From an uncultured Gammaproteobacteria bacterium (GTDB lineage Bacteria > Pseudomonadota > Gammaproteobacteria > Arenicellales > Poriferihabitantaceae): a DNA stretch of 15,957 bases. The translations under genes and the position numbers were made by a program. Of the stretch, positions 7,576-15,368 are shown in pieces. Every line of letters begins with the position of its first letter. Within the stretch, counting starts at the first letter, position 1. Where the stretch lies: contig CALIFM010000051.1 of NCBI GenBank assembly GCA_938021685.1, positions 1 through 15,957 on the forward strand, read 5' to 3'. Under the pieces are notes generated by a model, which saw only the letters and a program-made list of their open reading frames with translations, searched no databases and was not told the DNA's origin.

Positions 7576-9681
7576 TTAACCCGTAATGCGTTGGTAGATT
7601 TGTGCTAACTTTTGTGGCAGCTTTTTTACGTCATTCAAAATGGTATAGCGGTGGGGGCCAAACAAGGTGGGTAGATAGTCTTGTGCTTGTTGATCAATCG
7701 TAATGCCAAAAGATCGCACCCCGCTGTTGTGGGCCTCGTCAATACTACGCCGGGTATCTTGAATTCCGTATTCGCCTTTGTAGCCGTCATAGTCATCTGG
7801 CTTACCATCTGATAACACAATCAACAACTTATGCTTGGCTTCCACAGCGCGTAATTGCACGGTTGCATGGCGAATGGCTACCCCCATGCGGGTATAATCT
7901 TTGGCCGATAAGGCACATATTTTGTTGGTGGTCAGCTCCCTATTGGTCTGTGCAAAGGTTTTAACAGGGTACATCTCACAGCGTTGGCGTGTTAAGCCTG
8001 AAAAACCGTAAATGGCGTATTGATCGCCTAAGATTTCTAAGGCTTCCACCATGAGCAGCAAGCTTTCACGCTCAGCATCATTTATCCAACCTTTAGTAGA
8101 GCCACTTAAATCAATTAGCAATAACACTGCAAACGAGCGTTCATTGCGGTTCTTGCGCATATAAAAACGGTCGCTGATTTCTTCACCTGCATGCAAATTC
8201 GCCTTCATTTGGATTACAGCATCGATGTCCACTTCTTCACCATCAGCTTGGTTGCGCTGCAGTTGCGGCTGGTCTTTCACCATTTCAAACACTTTGCGAA
8301 TTTGCCCAATAAGATGGTGATATTTCTGTTTGGTCTGCATTGCAAACTCACCATGAGTGGGATAAACCTCTTTTTCCACCAAGCGGCACCAAGCTTCGCG
8401 GTATTGTTGTCGCTCGTGGTCCCATTCATCGTAAAAGAATACTTCGCCTTCATTCGTCACTTGCTTAGGCAGTTGTGCGCCTTGACTAGACGAGCTTTGT
8501 TGGCCACCCTCTTCCAGTGGTGCCAACCAATCATCATCCAAATCGTTAACATCTTGATTTAATGCTGCTTCTAGCTGGTTCATCAAATCATCCAGCTCTT
8601 GATTGGGCTTAAAATCACTACTTTCCTGCTGACCCTTCTCATCGTTGTTTTGTTGACGGTTGCGCAGCTCATCCTCTATTTCATCTTTACTAAAGCCTTG
8701 ATTTAGCTTGTCTTGTAAACTTTGCATAAGCGCTTCTTGCCGATTTTGAAACTGCAGCTCCACCCCATTTAAATCCAAGTCACCCACATAGGGCACCATT
8801 GGTAACGGGATACGCAGACTCAAAAGCTTTTTTAAGGCCGCTAAGGTGTCCTCTACGCTGGCCTCTGCTTCTAGCAAGGGTTGCACTAACACCTGCCATG
8901 TTTTGTCCACAGTAGCTTTGCTATGCAACAAGGACATTTCTCGGTATAAACCAGGCAATTCGCGCTCAATGTAGGCCATTAAGCGTACATTTTCCAAGGC
9001 TAAAAAGCCGTTTAGCACAGTGGCCTCATCCGCTTGGGCATAAAAAGCGGACAAGCGCTGCTGTAAAGAAAGCGAAGATAAGCGCGATTTTTTAAAAGTA
9101 CCAAACCATGTTTGCGCCCACATAAAACAAGCCATCGCCTTATATAAGCTCCTGTTTTTCTGCTTATCTTTATAAACTGCTAAGCCTGCGGGCAAATACA
9201 GCACTTCCGTGTCAGTAAATTGGCTGCTGCCTACTTTAAGCTTGAGCTCACGCCCAGCCAAACCACATAAATATGGCGTAAGTATGCTGCGCATCTCCTC
9301 AAAGGTAACCTGTTGATCAAGTGCAACAAACCGCTTTTGAAAAGCGTTTACATCTTTTAGAAAGCGCACAGCTGGATACAAGCCTTCAATATCATAAAGC
9401 TGAAGCGTTTGTCCAATCCACAAACGTAAAGCTTTATCAGTCAACAAGCCTCGCGCCTGTGCTGCATATAAGCCATAGTAGTAAGCCAACTCTGTGTTAC
9501 TAACTGAGATAACCTCTAACCAATGCAATGCAAACCGGCGGTCTTTTTGTTTTAGTGAGAGTATGGACTCTAATACGGGAGCCAAAGGCTGCCGAGGAGA
9601 AACCACATTACCAATTAAAGCGGCGATTACTTCCTCGACACCTTTAGGGTTAGTTTTACTAAGGGAGGAGTTTGTGTTCAC
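7576..9681 (-). CDS. NorD/CbbO-like von Willebrand protein
   Basis: A 701-residue cytoplasmic protein with no signal peptide. The first ~300 residues are largely helical-looking with no motif I recognise. Residues about 335–410 are low-complexity and rich in Q, N, D, E and S. The C-terminal third is a von Willebrand A domain with a complete MIDAS: DLSGS 524–528, T597 in YTRMG, and D625 in LSDGKPDDYDGYKG. YGFSG, YGIQDTR and FGITID are typical of NorD and CbbO. Those proteins work with a MoxR-class AAA+ partner (NorQ, CbbQ) to activate nitric oxide reductase or Rubisco. No such partner, norCB or cbbLS is in the window. The start is GTG at 9681: the frame is closed by a stop at 9711–9709 and no ATG lies near. 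No clear ribosome site. It sits where recF usually follows dnaN. The family call is solid; the target is unknown. Confidence 0.85.
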   Translation of the reverse strand: MNTNSSLSKTNPKGVEEVIAALIGNVVSPRQPLAPVLESILSLKQKDRRFALHWLEVISVSNTELAYYYGLYAAQARGLLTDKALRLWIGQTLQLYDIEGLYPAVRFLKDVNAFQKRFVALDQQVTFEEMRSILTPYLCGLAGRELKLKVGSSQFTDTEVLYLPAGLAVYKDKQKNRSLYKAMACFMWAQTWFGTFKKSRLSSLSLQQRLSAFYAQADEATVLNGFLALENVRLMAYIERELPGLYREMSLLHSKATVDKTWQVLVQPLLEAEASVEDTLAALKKLLSLRIPLPMVPYVGDLDLNGVELQFQNRQEALMQSLQDKLNQGFSKDEIEDELRNRQQNNDEKGQQESSDFKPNQELDDLMNQLEAALNQDVNDLDDDWLAPLEEGGQQSSSSQGAQLPKQVTNEGEVFFYDEWDHERQQYREAWCRLVEKEVYPTHGEFAMQTKQKYHHLIGQIRKVFEMVKDQPQLQRNQADGEEVDIDAVIQMKANLHAGEEISDRFYMRKNRNERSFAVLLLIDLSGSTKGWINDAERESLLLMVEALEILGDQYAIYGFSGLTRQRCEMYPVKTFAQTNRELTTNKICALSAKDYTRMGVAIRHATVQLRAVEAKHKLLIVLSDGKPDDYDGYKGEYGIQDTRRSIDEAHNSGVRSFGITIDQQAQDYLPTLFGPHRYTILNDVKKLPQKLAQIYQRITG

Positions 9682-9715
9682 GAAGTTAGAGCAGTGAAAG
9701 ATTAAAACCTACCAA

Positions 9716-9731
9716 TGTTTCACGTGAAACA
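9716..9731. other. parS: parS, ParB binding site
   Basis: TGTTTCACGTGAAACA is the perfect 16-bp palindromic parS that ParB/Spo0J binds to load at the origin region. It lies between the NorD-like start and the end of dnaN, as expected for an origin-proximal centromere site. ParA and ParB are not in the window. Confidence 0.95.
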
Positions 9732-9809
9732 ATTAGAGAAAATAAGCTTTCGGTTCTAGTAAAGCTCCTTTTAATATTAAGCTCCGGAAAACATATTCGA
9801 CATGGTTTC

Positions 9810-10931
9810 TTACAAACGCATTGGCATCACCAGCCACATGCTGTTTTTATCATCTGGTGTATCCATAACGCACACCGAATCTTTGTCTTTAATATTTAAG
9901 TTTACTTTCTCACTATTAATCGCCTTCAATGCTTCGATAATATAATTCACATTAAAGCTAGTAAGAATTTCTTCCTCGTCATATTCACAAGCGATTTCGT
10001 CTTCTGCTTCTTCTTGCTCAGGGTTATTGGTTGATATCTTTATGAGGTTATCAGCAAAACGTAGTCGCACACCATGTAAGCGATCGTTTGTTAGTACCGA
10101 AATACGCATCAAGGCTTCCAATAATCCCTGGCGGTCGACCAAAACCGTTTTATCCAACTCTGCATTTAGAATGGATTGGTACTCTGGAAAATTACCATTT
10201 ATAAGCGTGGAAGTAATCACCGTATCGGCCACGCTCATGCGCAAATGTTTTTGATTTAACTCAATTTTTATCAATATTTGTGCATCTTTCTCTAATGCAC
10301 TGTTTAACAATCGACTAATTTCCTGAATGGCTTTACGCGGAATAATAACCTGGCGTTTTTCAGGGTGGTTGGTCTCTAGCAAAGTCTCACTTTTAGCTAA
10401 ACGATGACCATCAGTTGCAACAGCAATTAAGCGATTACCATCGATTTCTAGCAAAATACCATTCAAGTAATAGCGCACATCTTGTGTCGCCATTGAAAAC
10501 GCTGTTAAATCTAGAATACCTTTAAGCTGTACCGCTGAGACACTAAAACGTTCTTCAAAGTCTACCGTCTTAAGAGCAGGGTATTCCTCAGCAGGTAATG
10601 TTTTAAGCGTAAAGCGACTTTTACCCGAGGTAACAACCGCTTTACCTTCGTCACTAGCATTAATTTTAAGCATCGCTGCCGATGGTAAAGCACGGCAGAT
10701 TTCCAAGATCTTATTAGCCGATAAAGTTACTTGGGCATCACCTTGACCTTCCACGTTATCTATTAATTTATTTACTTCTACTTCAAGATCAGATCCTGTA
10801 ATTGACAAAGATGTGTCTGTTTTATGAAACAACAAATTAGACAATATCGGTAATGTCTGACGTTTTTCAACTACGCTGCTGGTGGATGCTAAAGCGGGTA
10901 ATAATAGATCTCTATTTATTTGTATGTTCAT
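9810..10931 (-). CDS. dnaN: DNA polymerase III beta sliding clamp
   Basis: A 373-residue beta clamp (E. coli 366). As a dimeric ring it tethers polymerase III and many repair proteins to DNA. The N-terminus NIQINRDLLLPALASTSSVV, the central GNFPEYQSIL and the C-terminal MPMRL that lines the client-binding pocket are all typical. The protein is full length with no missing parts. It starts at ATG and follows dnaA after a 224-base gap, much longer than the short spacer usual in relatives. It probably has its own promoter in that gap, although I could not place −35/−10 boxes with confidence. Confidence 0.97.
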   Translation of the reverse strand: MNIQINRDLLLPALASTSSVVEKRQTLPILSNLLFHKTDTSLSITGSDLEVEVNKLIDNVEGQGDAQVTLSANKILEICRALPSAAMLKINASDEGKAVVTSGKSRFTLKTLPAEEYPALKTVDFEERFSVSAVQLKGILDLTAFSMATQDVRYYLNGILLEIDGNRLIAVATDGHRLAKSETLLETNHPEKRQVIIPRKAIQEISRLLNSALEKDAQILIKIELNQKHLRMSVADTVITSTLINGNFPEYQSILNAELDKTVLVDRQGLLEALMRISVLTNDRLHGVRLRFADNLIKISTNNPEQEEAEDEIACEYDEEEILTSFNVNYIIEALKAINSEKVNLNIKDKDSVCVMDTPDDKNSMWLVMPMRL

Positions 10932-11155
10932 TTTTAAAAGCTAATTTATTACTATTATTAGTCTTGTTAATTTCTGTATAACTAATAATATTGTTTTAAA
11001 TCAAATACTTATTGAAGTTTAAGTGCGCTTAACCTGTTAGTAAACTGTGTTTATATTGTGTGTATCTTTTACCCACAGTTTATACACATTCAGTTCACAT
11101 TTTAAGTCCAGTTATTAAAGCAAGTATCCACTGCATGGTTAATTTTTTTTTTCGC
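10932..11155. promoter_or_regulatory. dnaA–dnaN intergenic region, possible origin element
   Basis: A 224-base AT-rich spacer. It carries one exact DnaA box, TTATACACA (11080–11088), with the near-match TTACCCACA (11069–11077, one mismatch) just beside it on the same strand. Further toward dnaN is a triplet-periodic tract, TAATAATAGTAATAA read on the − strand (10946–10960). A dnaA–dnaN gap with DnaA boxes recalls origins of the Bacillus type. The sites are seen; an origin role is inference. A dnaN promoter must also be considered. Confidence 0.5.
11069..11088 (+). promoter_or_regulatory. two adjacent DnaA boxes in dnaA–dnaN gap
   Basis: TTACCCACA (11069–11077, one mismatch to TTATNCACA) and TTATACACA (11080–11088, exact) lie in tandem on the + strand, two bases apart. 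They could serve an origin or autoregulation. Confidence 0.55.
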
Positions 11156-12487
11156 CTAACCGCCGATAATTTTTTCTAGCTTTTTAAAGTCAGCCTCAAA
11201 GGTGAGGTCGGTTTTTAATAACTCTTCTACTTTCTTACAGGCATGTAGCACCGTGGTATGGTCACGTCCGCCAAACTCGTTACCAATTTTAGGCAAACTG
11301 AGGTTTGTATATTGTTTAGAAAAAGCCATTGCTAACTGCCTTGGTCTAGCAATGCTGCGTGAGCGGTTTTTAGAAATCAGGTCACTGATGCGAATATTGA
11401 AGTAATCAGCCACAATACGTTGGATATTGTCGATGGTGAGCTGGCGATCTTTGTATATCAGCAAGTCTTTTAAGGCGTCGCGAGCTAAATCGGTGTTGAT
11501 TTCCCGATTGGTAAATTGTGCATAGGCAGAAATACGATGCAGGGCCCCTTCTAGCTCACGCACATTTGAATGGATGACATTAGCGATAAAAAACGCCACA
11601 TCGTCACCTAGGTCTAGTTGTAACTTTTGTGCTTTAGTCTCTAAAATGGCGACCCGTGTTTCTAACTCGGGTGCTTCAATTTGCACGGTTAAGCCGCTGC
11701 CAAAGCGAGAAATGAGGCGCTCTTCCACACCGCTGATGGCTTGTGGGATGCGGTCACTGGTGATAATAATTTGCTTATGTCCTTCAAGCAGCTCATTAAA
11801 GGTATGGAAAAATTCTTCTTGAGTTTGGGTTTTGCCAGCAAAAAACTGGATATCGTCAATCAATAAAGCATCCAGCGAACGGTATTGCTTTTTAAACTTA
11901 TCCATCTTATTAGTTTTCAGTGCTGCGACCATTTCCGCCACAAACACTTCCGAGCGAATATAAAAAACTTTCGCATCTGGTTGGTTATCCAAAATCAAAT
12001 GGCCAGCAGCTTGCATCAAGTGGGTTTTACCTAGCCCTACTCCGCCATAAACGAATAGAGGGTTAAAGCCGGATGATGGGTTGGTCCCCACCTGCATCGC
12101 CGCTGCCCGCGATAGCTGGTTGGATTTACCCTCAACGTGGGTGTCGAACGTAAAAAGAGGATTAAGCGAAGTGCGAGAATCCATGGATGCAGGCATCGCA
12201 ACTGTTTTTTGTTCTTGCAACTCGCTCTCGCTTGGATCTGGCTCGTAAGTACCGACGTCCAGCTCTAACATTGTGATTTGCGGATTTAAATCCAGTGCTA
12301 CTTTACGAATATCATCCGCCAAATTACGTTTAATGTAGTTATATACGTAGCGATTGGGTGCCAACAATCGAAGCTTATTGTTGCTGATAATCGGCTGTAA
12401 GGGCAAAATCCAATTGTTCACCGTTTCAGAAGATACGGCTTGTTCTAGCTGCTCAAGGCATTGAGCCCAAAAAACATCGGTGGTCAA
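11156..12487 (-). CDS. dnaA: chromosomal replication initiator DnaA
   Basis: A 443-residue AAA+ initiator that binds DnaA boxes and opens oriC. Domain I is at about 1–85, and a short domain II linker at about 86–108 makes it a little shorter than E. coli DnaA (467). Domain III has Walker A GGVGLGKT 148–155 and Walker B LLIDDIQF 208–215. Domain IV ends with the DNA-binding signature GNEFGGRDHTTVLHACKKV at 402–420. The start is TTG: the codons just upstream run into an in-frame TAA, and the next methionine is residue 73, inside domain I. GAG of AAGAG lies about 10 bases ahead. The inverted DnaA boxes upstream suggest autoregulation. Its upstream neighbour is an LPS kinase, not the usual rpmH/rnpA. 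Confidence 0.97.
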   Translation of the reverse strand: MTTDVFWAQCLEQLEQAVSSETVNNWILPLQPIISNNKLRLLAPNRYVYNYIKRNLADDIRKVALDLNPQITMLELDVGTYEPDPSESELQEQKTVAMPASMDSRTSLNPLFTFDTHVEGKSNQLSRAAAMQVGTNPSSGFNPLFVYGGVGLGKTHLMQAAGHLILDNQPDAKVFYIRSEVFVAEMVAALKTNKMDKFKKQYRSLDALLIDDIQFFAGKTQTQEEFFHTFNELLEGHKQIIITSDRIPQAISGVEERLISRFGSGLTVQIEAPELETRVAILETKAQKLQLDLGDDVAFFIANVIHSNVRELEGALHRISAYAQFTNREINTDLARDALKDLLIYKDRQLTIDNIQRIVADYFNIRISDLISKNRSRSIARPRQLAMAFSKQYTNLSLPKIGNEFGGRDHTTVLHACKKVEELLKTDLTFEADFKKLEKIIGG

Positions 12488-12639
12488 TTTTTAATCACTC
12501 TTACTTAGAATAAACTTATTTAAGCGGCTTAATTATCTTAAATAATTGATTTTGTTAATTAAATAAAAAAACACAAACCCATAGCGGCTGCACATTCTAA
12601 GGGCTTGTGGATAAATTATCCACAGTTATGTTAAAAAAC
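12488..12639. promoter_or_regulatory. dnaA upstream region, candidate oriC or operator
   Basis: A 152-base gap between the LPS-kinase stop and dnaA. It contains the inverted DnaA box pair at 12606–12624 and, nearer to dnaA, a roughly 45-base stretch (12528–12572) made almost only of A and T that could melt easily. It must hold the dnaA promoter; TTAACA and GATAAT on the − strand are only 15 bases apart, so I do not call one firmly. Few boxes are present for a complete oriC. Confidence 0.55.
12606..12624. promoter_or_regulatory. perfect inverted pair of DnaA boxes
   Basis: TGTGGATAA (12606–12614) and TTATCCACA (12616–12624) are two exact high-affinity DnaA boxes head to head with one base between them. 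They lie about 120–140 bases ahead of the dnaA start. With a one-base spacer and no T-run they are unlikely to be a terminator for the kinase gene. Confidence 0.85.
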
Positions 12640-13389
12640 TTAAAACTTCTTTCGTTGCTCGAAAATAGAAGTATGTAAGGTCGATATCGCTTGATGCGTA
12701 GCGGAGGTTTCGGGCCAATTACGCAATAAGCGTCGCCAATCTTTGTTGGCAGCTTTATACCAGCTTTGCGTTTTTTTGTGTTGTTTGGCGGCGTCCAAAT
12801 CAATCACCATCCAACCTGCTTTTTGCACAATAATATTGGTAGCTTTCATGTCGCCGTGGGACAAACGATATTCACGTAGCTTAGAAAAAAGACCAACAAT
12901 GGCTTGGTGAAGCTTCATATCAGGGGAGGAATTGGCATCCACCGCATCGGATAGCAGCGACCCGCGCTCGTACGCACAAATATACCAAGAGCGTAGCTTT
13001 AAACCTGTAATGCGTTCTTGCACAAAGGCCACAGGCTCTGGGGTGGCGATGCCAGCGCTTAGATAGCACTGTGCCATCTGGAAGCAGTTTTGGGCGCGGC
13101 TAGTTTGTACAAAACGACGCACAAAGTGCCAAGGACCTTTTGTGTTGAAACGCTTGACCACATAGGCTTGCTGCTGGTGCTTAAGCAAATATACAGAAGT
13201 GGTGCCATCGTGTTTTAGGCATTCTTCAAAATTGACCACGCCCTGTGCAACTTGACGCAAGTCGTGATCGGAAAAAGGCGCCGCTGATGGCGCACGAACA
13301 ATATGGTAAGCGCGTAGCAATGGCTTAGGTATTTGCTGAGCGAGGGTGCTGCACAGCTTTACGTTGCTTATGGCGCTTTTCTGCTTCAT
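12640..13389 (-). CDS. LPS core kinase, WaaP/InaA family
   Basis: A protein-kinase-fold sugar kinase of the lipopolysaccharide kinase (Kdo/WaaP/InaA) family, expected at the cytoplasmic face of the inner membrane. Numbered from this start (249 residues), the ATP-site lysine is K79 in YVVKRF. The catalytic loop is HGDMKATNII, with the aspartate at 180. VIDLD at 195–199 replaces the DFG-like metal site. It phosphorylates a core sugar in homologues; which one here is unknown. Start choice: this ATG has AAGG just ahead; an ATG at 13416 gives nine more residues without a ribosome site, and a TTG at 13320 would avoid overlap. As called it overlaps the end of the WaaG-WaaP gene by 65 bases, suggesting translational coupling. 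Confidence 0.85.
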   Translation of the reverse strand: MKQKSAISNVKLCSTLAQQIPKPLLRAYHIVRAPSAAPFSDHDLRQVAQGVVNFEECLKHDGTTSVYLLKHQQQAYVVKRFNTKGPWHFVRRFVQTSRAQNCFQMAQCYLSAGIATPEPVAFVQERITGLKLRSWYICAYERGSLLSDAVDANSSPDMKLHQAIVGLFSKLREYRLSHGDMKATNIIVQKAGWMVIDLDAAKQHKKTQSWYKAANKDWRRLLRNWPETSATHQAISTLHTSIFEQRKKF

Positions 13390-15346
13390 ACACCTTAAGG
13401 CCTCGTTTTTGCACATCTTGCCAAAAGCTATGGTCAGCGACGAGTGTTTCAGCCAACGAACAAGCGCGATACGCTTTCATAAAGCGATAAAGGTCGCGCT
13501 GTTTTAAATTAACATCCAAGCTGGAGAAATACAGTCCGGCAATGTCTTTCACGACCCATCGATACGGCGTGCGCTTACGCAACTGCATGCGATGTAAGTC
13601 AATTAAGTACAGAGCGCTGTGCTCACCGGAAAGGTCACCCTTTCCATCATAGCCGCGCTTGAGTAAAAAATGAATCAAGTAAAAGTCGCGGTGGTTGGCC
13701 CCGCTGTTGTGCATATCACGAGCAATCTGAGCGAGCTTATCAATCAACCACCGTTTAAAACGAATCTCACTGCGGCTGCTGGGAGGGCGATGCTGCCACT
13801 TTCCGCAAAAATCTTCCAAGCTAATTGTGTCTTCTAAAGACTCGGTAATAATAAACGACTGCCGCTTAGCCGGGTTGCGGTTGGTCATGCCGTAACCCAC
13901 AGGGGTGATAGTATCGATGCTGAGGCGTTTCAGGTGATGAATGCCATGCCATTCGTTTTGCGCACCAATAACGGGTTGTTTAAAATAGCTTAAATTTTTT
14001 AAAATCTCGCCCCAGCCCACGCCAGTATGGTTTTTTAAGAAGTAGCGTTTGTCGGCGTGACGAAAGCGAACGGTGCGTCGCCCGGGCGCTTCGCGAATAA
14101 TGTCGCCCTCGGTGGCCATCACGCTGGCAATGTTGCCAGGCGGCGCAAATGCATCAGTCAAAGCCTCGTTCAAATACAAGCTATCGTTTTTCGGCAAGCG
14201 GCGGCTGGGTAAGGGCTTAGCGGTACGTTTATGTTCAACCCATTTTTCAATTGCGCGCACGGCCGTTTCAGGCATTATATACAGATCCGGGTTTTTGCCA
14301 TAGCGAATGCCGTTCTCGCGCCACTGCTCTTTGGGCGCCACCAAGGTGTTGTGCAACACTTTGTTTAAAGTTTTTTGTACAAAGGGCGAATCCAGCACCA
14401 CGCCCGCGTCAGCTAAATTAATGTGCGGTGCGTAGCCGCATACGTCAGTGGCGACGACGGGCAAGCCCGAAATAATAGCTTCTAAAATAACGGTGCCTGT
14501 GTTTTCGCTATAAGCAGGGTGAATAAGTAAGTCGCCTGCCAGCATCAGCTCGGGCACGTCCGAGCGCCCACCCAAAAAGCGCACGCGCTCTTTGATGCCG
14601 AGCTTGTTCAATTGTCGGTCAAAGCCTTCAATGTTGTCTTGACCCACCACAAATAATTGGCAGCGCTCTTGCAGTGATTCCGGTAAAGAAGCCAGCGCTT
14701 TAAATGCGCGGTCTAAGCCTTTAGTGCGGAAACCTGAGCCAATAAACAACATTAATAGGTCGTTATCCGATAGGCCTAGTTCTTCTCGTTTTAATAAGCG
14801 TTGTTCAGCATGGCCAGATTCAATTCGGCGGGTGATGTCCAAGGTGGGTGGCATCAATTCAAAGCGGCTTTCAGGTGTGCCATAATGTTGCTGATAAACA
14901 CTTTTTTCACGTGACGATAGTGAAAAGATCATGGTGTCGCCTTGTGCGTCAAACACACTGCGTTCAAAATCTGTTTGATAATGATAACGCGGCGTCATGC
15001 GATATACTGGGCTATAGCGTGGCCTGGCCCTTGCTACGTAGCAATAATCGGCGCCGTAATAAATGTCCAGCCCTGGCATTTTGTTAAAGCCAACCACAGC
15101 ATCGTATTGTTTATCTTTAATGGCCTCTTTAAACAATTTGTGAAACTGTGCATTGCGGCCATGGTTGGTCAGGCCTCGGGCACGTAGCACAGTTAAATTA
15201 AGTCCGTCTGGTTTATCCCCTTGCCACTTGGACACAAATACATCCACAGTGTGTCCTTGCTTTTGCGCCTGTAACAAGATGCGCAAAAAGTCGCGTGCTA
15301 AACCCGAATAAGGAAAGTAGTTATAGAGACAAAAAGCGAAATGCAT
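13325..15346 (-). CDS. WaaG-WaaP fusion: LPS core glycosyltransferase-kinase
   Basis: A 673-residue protein joining two enzymes of LPS inner-core assembly that are separate in E. coli. Residues 1–~372 match WaaG (RfaG), a GT4/GT-B enzyme adding glucose from UDP-glucose to heptose II: FCLYNYFPYSGLARDFLRI, NHGRNAQ 61–67, VGFNKMPGLDIYYGAD, and the EX7E motif E281–E289. Residues ~395–673 match WaaP (RfaP), the heptose I kinase: YFLKNH with ATP-site K438, QNEWHGIHHL, SFIITESL, catalytic HRD 552–554, and IDLHR 582–586. The linker (~373–395) is short and basic. The reading frame is continuous, with no frameshift. The kinase half is nearly as long as E. coli WaaP (265). It starts 22 bases after the galE stop and overlaps the next kinase gene. 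Confidence 0.93.
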   Translation of the reverse strand: MHFAFCLYNYFPYSGLARDFLRILLQAQKQGHTVDVFVSKWQGDKPDGLNLTVLRARGLTNHGRNAQFHKLFKEAIKDKQYDAVVGFNKMPGLDIYYGADYCYVARARPRYSPVYRMTPRYHYQTDFERSVFDAQGDTMIFSLSSREKSVYQQHYGTPESRFELMPPTLDITRRIESGHAEQRLLKREELGLSDNDLLMLFIGSGFRTKGLDRAFKALASLPESLQERCQLFVVGQDNIEGFDRQLNKLGIKERVRFLGGRSDVPELMLAGDLLIHPAYSENTGTVILEAIISGLPVVATDVCGYAPHINLADAGVVLDSPFVQKTLNKVLHNTLVAPKEQWRENGIRYGKNPDLYIMPETAVRAIEKWVEHKRTAKPLPSRRLPKNDSLYLNEALTDAFAPPGNIASVMATEGDIIREAPGRRTVRFRHADKRYFLKNHTGVGWGEILKNLSYFKQPVIGAQNEWHGIHHLKRLSIDTITPVGYGMTNRNPAKRQSFIITESLEDTISLEDFCGKWQHRPPSSRSEIRFKRWLIDKLAQIARDMHNSGANHRDFYLIHFLLKRGYDGKGDLSGEHSALYLIDLHRMQLRKRTPYRWVVKDIAGLYFSSLDVNLKQRDLYRFMKAYRACSLAETLVADHSFWQDVQKRGLKVYEAEKRHKQRKAVQHPRSANT

Positions 15347-15368
15347 AGCGGTAGCGGATACTTAGGCT

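Noticed and set aside
8893..8920. TTGTCCACA inside the NorD-like gene as a DnaA box
   Set aside because: It has one mismatch to the consensus and is a lone site inside a coding region; such matches are expected by chance.
9745..9766. AGCTTT/AAAGCT hairpin as a dnaN terminator
   Set aside because: On the − strand the 6-bp stem has a 10-base loop, only two GC pairs and an interrupted T-run; too weak to list.
12606..12624. The inverted repeat as a terminator of the LPS operon
   Set aside because: The spacer is one base, no T-run follows on either strand, and both arms are exact DnaA boxes, which explains the symmetry.
14901..14916. TTTTTCACGTGACGAT inside the WaaG-WaaP gene as a second parS
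   Set aside because: It shares only the central TTTCACGTGA core; five of the sixteen positions differ from the parS consensus and the site lies within coding sequence.
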